Shown: in pieces, positions 1-7,000 of the stretch
Layout of the letters: each line of letters opens with the position of its first letter
Position numbering within the stretch: the first letter of the stretch is position 1
Assembly: GCA_964437945.1 (NCBI GenBank)
Contig: CAYTJF010000248.1
Location: forward strand, 1-9,143
Source of the DNA: Granulosicoccus sp964437945
GTDB lineage: Bacteria; Pseudomonadota; Gammaproteobacteria; Granulosicoccales; Granulosicoccaceae
Length of the DNA stretch: 9,143 nucleotides
Reading direction: 5' to 3'
The notes under the pieces: model-generated
Told to the model about the DNA's origin: nothing
Database searches by the model: none
Seen by the model: only the letters and a program-made list of their open reading frames with translations
Position numbers and translations under genes: made by a program

Positions 1-1
1 C

Positions 2-388
2 TCTACGGCTCTGAACCCGAATGTATCAAGTGGATGGACCACTAGCGATAACGGCGGTGGAACAGCCGGTAAACTTGTCCCTCAGTACCTCAACGATAAA
101 GTACCCGCGTGTCGCGGACCAAGCAGCCAGCCAAATGGACAACTCAATACGCGTAGTAGTAATAATGTGAACGCGACTTTTGATTACTACCTAAATCCGA
201 GTCGTGGCCGTATTCCTGCTATCGTACAAGTCAGTGATTTGTGCACAGCGGGAATCGACTCGAACAGAGGGGGCAATCCCAATAACCCCAATTGCGATGC
301 AGGCTACGATGACTGTACTCACTACAATTCTAACTCGTTGCGCGTAGTCGGCCAACGACATCGAACGGCATTCGAGCAGCTTTACTAA
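2..388 (+). CDS. C-terminal part of an unidentified, probably exported protein (5' end outside window)
   Basis: The reading frame is open from the left edge to a TAA at 386-388, giving 128 residues and no in-frame stop, so the true start lies upstream of the window. An internal GTG at 167 is in frame, but there is no reason to treat it as the start. The visible part is rich in Asn, Ser and Gly and has four Cys, in the contexts PACRG, DLCTA, PNCDA and DDCTH. Low-complexity Asn/Gly stretches with spaced Cys are typical of secreted or surface proteins with disulfides, so export is inferred, not shown. The tail ends in a short basic-aromatic stretch, HRTAFEQLY. I do not recognise the family. A pilus-associated or other surface protein is possible, but no motif supports it. 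The gene converges on the operon at 498-3942. Confidence 0.6.
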   Translation, partial: STALNPNVSSGWTTSDNGGGTAGKLVPQYLNDKVPACRGPSSQPNGQLNTRSSNNVNATFDYYLNPSRGRIPAIVQVSDLCTAGIDSNRGGNPNNPNCDAGYDDCTHYNSNSLRVVGQRHRTAFEQLY

Positions 389-414
389 GTAATGTTTCAG
401 CCAACTGCGACGGA

Positions 415-440
415 TAAGGGGCCTGGTAACAGGCTCCTTA
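415..440. terminator. Hairpin in the convergent gap, possible bidirectional transcription end
   Basis: Bases 415-425 pair with 430-440 to form an 11-bp stem with one G-U pair (418/419 region against T435), closed by a GTAA (GNRA-type) tetraloop at 426-429. It lies 26 bases after the stop of the left-hand gene and 57 bases beyond the stop of the opposing operon. That is where a shared terminator would be expected. Neither strand has a U-rich tail directly after the stem, so it is not a canonical intrinsic terminator. It may stabilise a 3' end or work with Rho. Confidence 0.45.
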
Positions 441-452
441 AAACCAGTGTAA

Positions 453-471
453 TGAAATGATTATCATTGCC
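453..471. promoter_or_regulatory. Fur-box-like palindrome
   Basis: Bases 456-468 read AATGATTATCATT, a perfect odd palindrome centred on 462. It is identical to the centre of the classical 19-bp Fur consensus. Over 453-471 I count 14 of 19 matches; the mismatches are at the two outer ends. It sits between two convergent genes and not in front of one, so its role is unclear and it could be chance. Confidence 0.3.
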
Positions 472-497
472 GTACTTCAGTTGATTGCAGCCCTTCA

Positions 498-1112
498 TTA
501 CCAACCACCTCGACTCAGCCATCGATCTATTTGTTCAATTCGATCGCTACCCCAGAACAGTTCACCGTCAACAACGGTTGTCGGTGCACCAAATACGCCG
601 ATTTCGATAGCCCGTTCAACGGCTTTTTTTAATGCGTCTTTTATATTTTGATCAGAAAGTCCCGAAGCCAGGGCTTCTTTGTCAATACCAACGGTTTGTG
701 CAATAGCAAGTACTTCATCGAGTTCACTGATATTTCGTCCGTCGACGTAATAGGCTTTGAATGCGGCGTGCACGAATGGAGTTAACATTGCTTTTACTGA
801 TGCATCATCAGATGCCTTTAACCAACAGCATGTGCGACTGGCGGCGACCGCACCGATTGGAAATGGGTCGGGAAGCTTATACGGGGTGTTGTGTTCGCGT
901 GCTGCTCGATTAAAGTCGTGCAGGGCATAGTCGCCTTTGAGTGGATAACTAATTATCGGGGCTTGTCCGGAAACTTTAAAAATAGCGCCAAGTAAGATAG
1001 GTTGCCAGTTAACTGTGCGACCGTACTTTTCGGCAACTGTCTCTATGCGTGTGCTGCCCAGATAAGCGTAGGGCGAAGAAAAATCAAAGTAGAAGTCTAT
1101 TGTGTTGCTCAT
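498..1112 (-). CDS. DsbA/GST-kappa family protein, 2-hydroxychromene-2-carboxylate isomerase-like
   Basis: A 204-residue protein of usual length for the kappa-class glutathione transferase / 2-hydroxychromene-2-carboxylate (HCCA) isomerase group, a thioredoxin-fold family with a helical insert. The N-terminus DFYFDFSSPYAYLGS fits the family's active-site segment. Ser13 aligns with the glutathione-binding Ser of NahD, in place of the CxxC of true DsbA. Near the C-terminus FGAPTTVVDGELFWGSDR carries the expected cis-Pro (Pro177), followed by the WGSDR/ID signature. There is no signal peptide, so the protein is cytosolic and probably glutathione-dependent. It is the last gene of the operon, 24 bases after the acyl-CoA dehydrogenase. 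Upstream of the ATG there is only a weak AAGAG ribosome site. HCCA isomerases act in naphthalene breakdown, but no aromatic-degradation gene is nearby. The substrate here is therefore unknown, and the family is more certain than the reaction. Confidence 0.87.
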   Translation of the reverse strand: MSNTIDFYFDFSSPYAYLGSTRIETVAEKYGRTVNWQPILLGAIFKVSGQAPIISYPLKGDYALHDFNRAAREHNTPYKLPDPFPIGAVAASRTCCWLKASDDASVKAMLTPFVHAAFKAYYVDGRNISELDEVLAIAQTVGIDKEALASGLSDQNIKDALKKAVERAIEIGVFGAPTTVVDGELFWGSDRIEQIDRWLSRGGW

Positions 1113-1136
1113 ACAATGCTCTTGAATAATTATACT

Positions 1137-2273
1137 CTAACCATTTCTACCCGGTAGTGCACGACTGATCACAATACGCTGAATTTCTGAGGTCCCCTCA
1201 TAGAGTTGACAAACCCGCACATCACGCGCAATGCGCTCTACTGCATAGTCTTGCAAATAGCCATAACCACCATGAATTTGAATGGCGTCTGAACATACCT
1301 TTTCTGCCATTTCGCTTGCGAATAGTTTTGCCATTGATGCTTCTACGAGACACGGTTGATCCTGATCGCGTAAAGCGGCGGCGCGATGAATCATTAGTCG
1401 CGCTGCGTCGATCTGTGTGGCCATATCAGCTAGCTTGAAAGCCACTGCCTGGTGTTCGAATATTGGCTTATCGAAGCTGGTGCGATCCTGTGCGAAAGCG
1501 AGTGCATGTTCGTAAGCTGCGCGAGCCATGCCGACCGATTGTGCCGCTATGCCAATACGTCCGCCTTCCAGGTTGCTTAACGCGATACGATAACCTGTTC
1601 CGGATTCACCAAGGCAATCGATGAGTGGCACCTGGCAATCTTGTAGCCGTATTTGGCACGTGTCAGAGGCGCGCTGACCAAGCTTTTTCTCGACGCTGCT
1701 CACTTCATAACCTGGGTTATCGGTATGCACAATAAACGCGCTGATTCCGCGTTTTCCTTCACCAATGCGTGCAAACACGATAGCAAGGTCTGCATTGCTG
1801 CCAGAAGTGATAAATTGTTTTACCCCGTTTAATTCGAACCCATCTTTGTTCTCAACGGCTTTAGTAATAATTTTTGCAGCGTCGGAGCCTGCATCAGGTT
1901 CGGTTAAACAAAATGCGCCGAGTTTTTCACCACTGGCCATTGCTGGTAACAAGGATTGCTTTTGTTCCTCAGTGCCAAAACGCAGTATTGGCATACAGGC
2001 GACAGAGTTGTGCACGCTCATAATGGTTGAACAAGCACCATCACCTGCCGCAATCTCTTCAAGCGCCAGCGCATAACTTACGTTGTCAGTAGATACCCCA
2101 CCATATTCTTCGGGAACCAGCATGCCCATAAACCCAAGCTTTCCCATCTCTTTTATGGCGTCACTGGGAAATCGGGACTCAGCATCATTGGCGGCAGCTT
2201 GAGGTGCCAGAACGTCTTGAGCAAACGATCTGGCAGTATCACGAATCATTAGTTGTTCTTCGGATAGCTGCAT
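1137..2273 (-). CDS. Acyl-CoA dehydrogenase, short-chain type (probable butyryl-CoA dehydrogenase)
   Basis: A 378-residue FAD enzyme of typical short-chain acyl-CoA dehydrogenase length. It would oxidise an acyl-CoA to the trans-2-enoyl-CoA and pass electrons to electron-transferring flavoprotein in the cytosol. The N-terminal helical domain covers roughly residues 1-120. Signature 1, LTEPDAGSD at 123-131, opens the beta domain. Signature 2 begins at QIHGGYGY (332-339). It runs to LYEGTSEIQR, where Glu359 matches the catalytic base position of SCAD and MCAD. Position of the Glu in YEGT argues against isovaleryl-CoA or long-chain dehydrogenases, whose base lies on another helix. The ATG at 2273 begins a standard family N-terminus (MQLSEEQLMIRDTARSFA), although the ribosome site is weak. 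It lies 36 bases after the thiolase. Beside icmF the likely substrate is n-butyryl-CoA, with isobutyryl- or 2-methyl-branched acyl-CoA as alternatives that sequence alone cannot exclude. Confidence 0.93.
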   Translation of the reverse strand: MQLSEEQLMIRDTARSFAQDVLAPQAAANDAESRFPSDAIKEMGKLGFMGMLVPEEYGGVSTDNVSYALALEEIAAGDGACSTIMSVHNSVACMPILRFGTEEQKQSLLPAMASGEKLGAFCLTEPDAGSDAAKIITKAVENKDGFELNGVKQFITSGSNADLAIVFARIGEGKRGISAFIVHTDNPGYEVSSVEKKLGQRASDTCQIRLQDCQVPLIDCLGESGTGYRIALSNLEGGRIGIAAQSVGMARAAYEHALAFAQDRTSFDKPIFEHQAVAFKLADMATQIDAARLMIHRAAALRDQDQPCLVEASMAKLFASEMAEKVCSDAIQIHGGYGYLQDYAVERIARDVRVCQLYEGTSEIQRIVISRALPGRNG

Positions 2274-2309
2274 AGTGAGTCTATTTTTGTCGCAGTGATT
2301 GAACTTTGA

Positions 2310-3509
2310 TTAAGTGATTCTTTCAATTGCCACGGCTGTGGCCTCACCACCACCTATACACAAAGCGGCCACACCGGTTTTTACATCATGGCGTTGCATG
2401 GCATTCATTAAAGTAACCAAAATCCTGGCACCTGATGCACCAACTGGATGTCCGAGTGCGCACGCGCCTCCGTAAACATTGACTTTGTCGTGCGGTAAAT
2501 CCAGTTCTTTCATGGCGGCCATAGTGACCACAGCAAACGCTTCGTTTATTTCATATAAGTTTATGTCATTGGCTTTCATATCAAGCTTGGCCAGTAGCCG
2601 TTCAATGGCATGCACAGGGGCCGTAGTAAACCAGGCCGGTGCATGAGCAAAGCTTGCGTGACCCAGTATTTTTGCTACGGGTGTCAGCCCCTGTTTTTCG
2701 GCTTCATTTTGTTTCATTAAAACCAGTGCAGCACCACCATCGGATATGGAGCTGGCATTGGCAGCGGTAACGGTGCCATCTTTGGAGAACGCCGGGCGAA
2801 GCTTGGGAATTTTTTCAAGCTTTGCTTTGGGTGGTTGTTCGTCGTGTTTAATTAACGATTCGTCTCGGCGGGTTTTAACGGTTACTGGTGTAATCTCGGA
2901 ACTGAACACGCCGCTGTTCGCAGCGCTCTGTGCCCGCTTGACCGATGTAATAGCAAATTCATCCTGAGCTTCGCGGGTAAACTGATAGTGCGTGGCGGTA
3001 TCGTCGGCAAAGTTTCCCATCAGGCGCCCCGGTTCATAAGCATCTTCCAGCCCGTCCAGAAACATGTGGTCTTTAACTTCACCGTGCCCCATGCGCAAGC
3101 CATCGCGAACCTTGGGTAACAAATAAGGTGCATTACTCATGCTTTCCAAACCTCCAGCAACCATAATGCGCGCGCTGTCGGCCAGTAGTAAATCGTTTGC
3201 CAACATGACGGCCTTCATGCCAGAGCCACACATTTTGTTTACGGTTGTGCAACTGGCTGATTGCGGAATACCCGCGCTAAAAGCTGCCTGACGCGCGGGT
3301 GCCTGGCCCAAACCAGCCGGTAGAACGCAGCCCATAATGACTTCGTCAACATCTTCACCGCTGAGGTTTGCACGCTCCAGAGCAGCTTTGATGCTTGCGG
3401 CACCGAGTTCGGGTGCGCTTATTGGTGCCAGGTCGCCTTGAAAACCGCCCATTGGCGTCCTGGCAGAGCTGACAATGACGATGCTGTCGTCTGATTTATG
3501 CTGATTCAT
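2310..3509 (-). CDS. Acetyl-CoA C-acetyltransferase (biosynthetic-type thiolase)
   Basis: A 399-residue thiolase, the usual length for tetrameric acetoacetyl-CoA thiolases. It would catalyse reversible CoA-dependent cleavage of acetoacetyl-CoA, or a related 3-ketoacyl-CoA, into acetyl-CoA units in the cytosol. All catalytic landmarks are present. Cys94 in VNKMCGSGMKA is the acylated nucleophile. NEAFA follows in the C-terminal half. His354 lies in GGACALGHPVGASGAR, and Cys384 in ALCIGGGEATA is the acid/base. The spacing matches Cys89/His348/Cys378 of the Zoogloea enzyme with a small N-terminal shift. The ATG at 3509 is chosen because the upstream in-frame ATG is followed at once by a stop. 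The gene is second in the operon, 16 bases after the MerR gene, and would supply the last step of butyryl-CoA oxidation. A role with 2-methylacetoacetyl-CoA from isoleucine is an alternative. Confidence 0.94.
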   Translation of the reverse strand: MNQHKSDDSIVIVSSARTPMGGFQGDLAPISAPELGAASIKAALERANLSGEDVDEVIMGCVLPAGLGQAPARQAAFSAGIPQSASCTTVNKMCGSGMKAVMLANDLLLADSARIMVAGGLESMSNAPYLLPKVRDGLRMGHGEVKDHMFLDGLEDAYEPGRLMGNFADDTATHYQFTREAQDEFAITSVKRAQSAANSGVFSSEITPVTVKTRRDESLIKHDEQPPKAKLEKIPKLRPAFSKDGTVTAANASSISDGGAALVLMKQNEAEKQGLTPVAKILGHASFAHAPAWFTTAPVHAIERLLAKLDMKANDINLYEINEAFAVVTMAAMKELDLPHDKVNVYGGACALGHPVGASGARILVTLMNAMQRHDVKTGVAALCIGGGEATAVAIERIT

Positions 3510-3525
3510 GGTTAGTTCATCGCCG

Positions 3526-3942
3526 TTAGGTAGTGGATGGACCGCTATGGTTCGCTGATTTCATCTGCTCAAGTTGCTGGTGGCAGCGCGCCTCTATTTC
3601 GTCAAGCTCTTCTAATGCAATTTTTATGTCTTCCTGCTGATCGAGCAAGGTACGACGACTATTATGAATCTTGGACACCATTACTTCCAGTTGACGTGTT
3701 TCTCCGTCCGGGCTGTCATAGAGTTGAATAACTTCGAATGTCTCGTCCAGATTCCAGCCCAGACGCTTACCGCGCAGTATCAGCTTCAGGCGAGTGCGAT
3801 CTGCCCGAGAATAGATGCGCTTCTGGCCGCGACGTTTGGGCTGCAGCAGCTTTTTATCTTCGTAGTAGCGAATGGTGCGCGTGGTAAGGTCAAACTCACG
3901 TGCCAGATCGCCAATGCTAAATTCTGTCGGATGCTCGGTCAT
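3526..3942 (-). CDS. liuR: MerR-family regulator, LiuR-like
   Basis: A 138-residue MerR-family transcription factor. The winged helix-turn-helix spans about residues 8-75, with FSIGDLAREFDLTTRTIRYY as recognition region and LQPKRRGQKRIYS as wing. RLKLILRGKRLGWNLDE follows. This block is characteristic of the LiuR-like branch that controls branched-chain amino acid and acyl-CoA catabolism in proteobacteria (family knowledge recalled, not searched). Residues about 83-128 form the expected dimerisation coiled coil. The only Cys is Cys120, so metal sensing of the MerR/CueR kind is unlikely; an acyl-CoA ligand is plausible. It is the first gene of its operon and is divergent from icmF, and the likely operator lies only 15-30 bases upstream of its ATG, which implies autoregulation. 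No Shine-Dalgarno sequence precedes the ATG. The family call is firm; the LiuR subfamily name is less so. Confidence 0.88.
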   Translation of the reverse strand: MTEHPTEFSIGDLAREFDLTTRTIRYYEDKKLLQPKRRGQKRIYSRADRTRLKLILRGKRLGWNLDETFEVIQLYDSPDGETRQLEVMVSKIHNSRRTLLDQQEDIKIALEELDEIEARCHQQLEQMKSANHSGPSTT

Positions 3943-3950
3943 GGTAATAG

Positions 3951-3978
3951 ATTAAGTTGACGTTAACGTAAAGGTCAA
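3951..3978 (-). promoter_or_regulatory. Predicted promoter of the liuR-thiolase-dehydrogenase operon
   Basis: On the minus strand a TTGACC -35 box (3978-3973) and a CTTAAT -10 box (3956-3951, 4 of 6 consensus bases) are separated by 16 bases. The spacer holds the ACGTTAACGT palindrome. The -10 box ends only 8 bases before the ATG, so the transcript would begin at or within a few bases of the start codon. Confidence 0.45.
3957..3972. promoter_or_regulatory. Probable LiuR operator shared by both transcription units
   Basis: The ten bases ACGTTAACGT (3960-3969) are a perfect palindrome. Two more flanking pairs after one mismatch extend it to a 16-bp imperfect palindrome. It resembles the ACGT-containing palindromes predicted for LiuR regulators by comparative genomics (recalled, not looked up). 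It lies in the spacer of the minus promoter and overlaps the -35 and spacer of the plus promoter, so binding there would affect both. An outer inverted repeat, TTGAC (3957-3961) and GTCAA (3974-3978), encloses it and also forms the two -35 boxes. Confidence 0.6.
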
Positions 3979-3986
3979 GTAATAAT
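3957..3986 (+). promoter_or_regulatory. Predicted icmF promoter
   Basis: TTGACG (3957-3962, 5 of 6 bases of the -35 consensus) is followed after 18 bases by AATAAT (3981-3986, 5 of 6 bases of the -10 consensus). Transcription would start near 3993 and leave a leader of about 20 bases. That leader carries the ribosome site AGGAAG at 4002-4007, five bases before the ATG. Confidence 0.55.
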
Positions 3987-4012
3987 GGCCATTCATTTGC
4001 TAGGAAGTCACC

Positions 4013-7000
4013 ATGTCTTCACCTGCTGAATCGATTTCACCCGCCAAGGCCCCTGTTCGGCTTCGATTTATCACCGCAGCGAGTTTGTTTGACGGGCACG
4101 ATGCCTCGATCAATATAATGCGCCGTATTTTGCAATCTGGTGGGGCTGAGGTAATACATCTCGGACATAACCGTTCAGTTGCCGAAATTGTTAACGCAGC
4201 CATTCAGGAAGACGCCCACGCCATTGCCATTAGTTCGTATCAAGGCGGTCACGTCGAATATTTAAAATACATGATCGATTGTCTTCAAGAGCGCGATGCC
4301 GCCAATATTCTGGTTTTTGGTGGCGGTGGTGGTGTGATCGTACCGGAAGAAATTCAACAACTCCACGACTACGGTGTTGCAAAAATCTATTCGCCGCAGG
4401 ACGGTCAGGCGATGGGTCTGCAGGGCATGATTCAACACATGATGGATACCACTGCCCAAAAACAAGGAGCGCAGAGCGTAACCGATGTCGCCTCACTTAA
4501 CCAGCCAGAACCCAAACCGTTTAACGCGCAAAGCCATGGTCCATTGGCCAAACTGTTGTCTCGTATTGAAAACGACACGCTATCAAGTGCGGAATTAAAC
4601 CGACTTGCACAATCGGCGCAGGCACTGGAAAACAAATCACCGGTTTTGGGTATTACCGGTACCGGTGGCGCCGGTAAATCATCAGTAACTGATGAGTTGA
4701 TAAGACGATTACGTCTGGACCAGGATAATAAAGTATCGGTTGCACTCCTGGCCATAGACCCATCTCGAAGAAAAAGCGGGGGCGCGTTGTTGGGTGATCG
4801 CATTCGAATGAATGCCATTGAACATGACAATATTTTTATGCGATCGCTCGCCACTCGTGATGCAGCAGGTGAAGTGCCGCATGCACTGCCTCACATGATT
4901 GATGCGTGTCGGCTCTCCGGAGTGGATTTGATCATAATAGAAACGCCAGGAATCGGGCAAGGTGATGCTGGTATCGTTCCGGTGTGTGATGTGTCTTTGT
5001 ATGTGATGACACCAGAGTTTGGTGCTGCAAGCCAGTTGGAAAAAATCGATATGCTCGATTTTGCTGATGCCGTTGCAATAAATAAATTTGAACGTAAGGG
5101 TGGGGCTGATGCTTTGCGGGATGTGCGTAAGCAAGTGCAGCGCAACCGCGAAGCTTTTTCTGAGTCTGCTGATGCCATGCCAGTATTTGGCACTATCGCA
5201 GCGTTGTTTAATGATGATGGCGTCACCGCATTGTATCAGGCGGTTATCGCTCAGCTGAAAGACAAAGGTCTTAGTGTCTCACCAGGTCAGCTTGCTCACG
5301 TTGATGTCACCGCCAGTACCAGTTCAACCAGCATTATTCCAGCAAAGCGTCAGCGCTACTTGTCTGAAATTGCCGATGCCATCCGTCTTTACCATCAAGA
5401 GACAGAAGAGCAGGCAGTCATTGCGCGTGAGTTACAACAATTGCAAGCAACCGCGACGATGCTTGGTGACGGTCTTGTTGATGATAAGGGCGATACTGCG
5501 ATAGATAAGCTGGTAAAAGAGCGTGAAAATAATTTATCGGGTGAAGCGCATACCTTATTGGCTGGCTGGCCAGCGCAGGTCGACGCTTACACAGGTAGTG
5601 AACACGTGGCTGAGCGTGGTGGTAAAACATTGCGTACAGCGTTAAAAGTTGAATCGCTGAGCGGTACCAGTGTGTCTCGCGTGGCTCTGCCGCGTTACTC
5701 GGATCATGGTGATTTACTCACATGGCTGATGCGAGAAAACTTACCCGGTTACTTTCCGTTCACAGCAGGTGTGTTTCCGTTTAAACGAGAAGGTGAGGAT
5801 CCTACGCGGATGTTTGCAGGCGAGGGCGACCCGCAGAGAACCAATAATCGATTTAAAGCCTTGTCTGAACATTCCAGCGCAAAACGGTTGTCAACCGCGT
5901 TCGATTCAGTAACGCTTTATGGAAACGATCCGGCATTACGTCCAGACATATACGGCAAAGTGGGGAATTCCGGAGTGTCGATAGCAACGGTTGAGGATAT
6001 GCAGGTGCTCTACGACGGGTTTGATCTATGTGACCCGAGCACCTCGGTTTCAATGACCATCAATGGTCCTGCACCCACAATACTTGCGTTTTTTTTCATC
6101 ACTGCATTTAGACAACAACTGGACGTATTCAAACAAGCTCATGGTCGTGAGCCAAACGATGAAGAGAAAGAGGATGTGCGTCGAGAAACGTACACTCGCA
6201 TTCGCGGTACCGTTCAGGCAGATATATTAAAAGAAGACCAGGGCCAGAACACCTGCATTTTCTCTACTGAATACAGTTTAAAAATGATGGCTGATATTCA
6301 GGAATGGTTTATCGAGAACGGTGTCAGAAATTTTTACTCGGTGTCTATTTCGGGTTATCACATTGCTGAAGCAGGTGCGAATCCAATCACGCAACTGGCG
6401 TTAACACTTGCCAATGGGTTTACTTACGTTGAAAGTTATCTTGCTCGTGGTATGTCGATAGACGATTTTGCACCGAACCTGTCATTCTTTTTCAGCAATG
6501 GAATGGACCCCGAGTACACCGTGCTTGGTCGAGTCGCGCGGCGCATCTGGGCTGTTGCAATGCGAGAACGTTATGGTGCAAAAGAACCCAGCCAGAGGCT
6601 TAAGTACCACATTCAAACGTCTGGCCGTTCCTTGCATGCACAAGAGATGGCCTTCAACGACATTCGTACCACCTTGCAAGCGCTCATTGCTGTCTATGAC
6701 AACTGTAACTCCTTGCATACCAATGCTTACGATGAAGCTGTTACAACACCCACCGACGAGTCGGTTCGACGGGCGGTGGCCATCCAACTTATTATTAATC
6801 GTGAATGGGGCCTGGCAAAAAATGAAAACCCTGGCCAGGGTAGTTTTATCATCGACGAATTAACCGATCTGGTTGAGCAAGCGGTGCTGGCAGAATTTGA
6901 CCGCATCTCTGATCGTGGTGGCGTACTAGGAGCCATGGAAACAGGTTATCAGCGTGGGAAGATTCAGGACGAATCCATGCTTTACGAGCACCGAAAGCAC

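Noticed and set aside
2..388. Type IV pilus protein PilY1 as identity of the left-hand fragment
   Set aside because: Only general composition suggests it; no calcium-binding loop or other PilY1 motif is visible in the 128 residues.
457..651. Small plus-strand open frame overlapping the isomerase gene
   Set aside because: It runs antisense to a well-supported family protein, has no ribosome site, and its translation resembles nothing; it is a shadow frame despite lying just after the Fur-like site.
498..1112. Periplasmic disulfide oxidoreductase DsbA
   Set aside because: There is no CxxC motif and no signal peptide; the Ser13 site and length fit the HCCA isomerase/GST-kappa branch.
4319..4332. 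GGTGGCGGTGGTGG, a possible two-layer G-quadruplex
   Set aside because: It is explained by Gly codons of the conserved Gly run in the B12 domain of IcmF; two-layer quadruplexes are weak.
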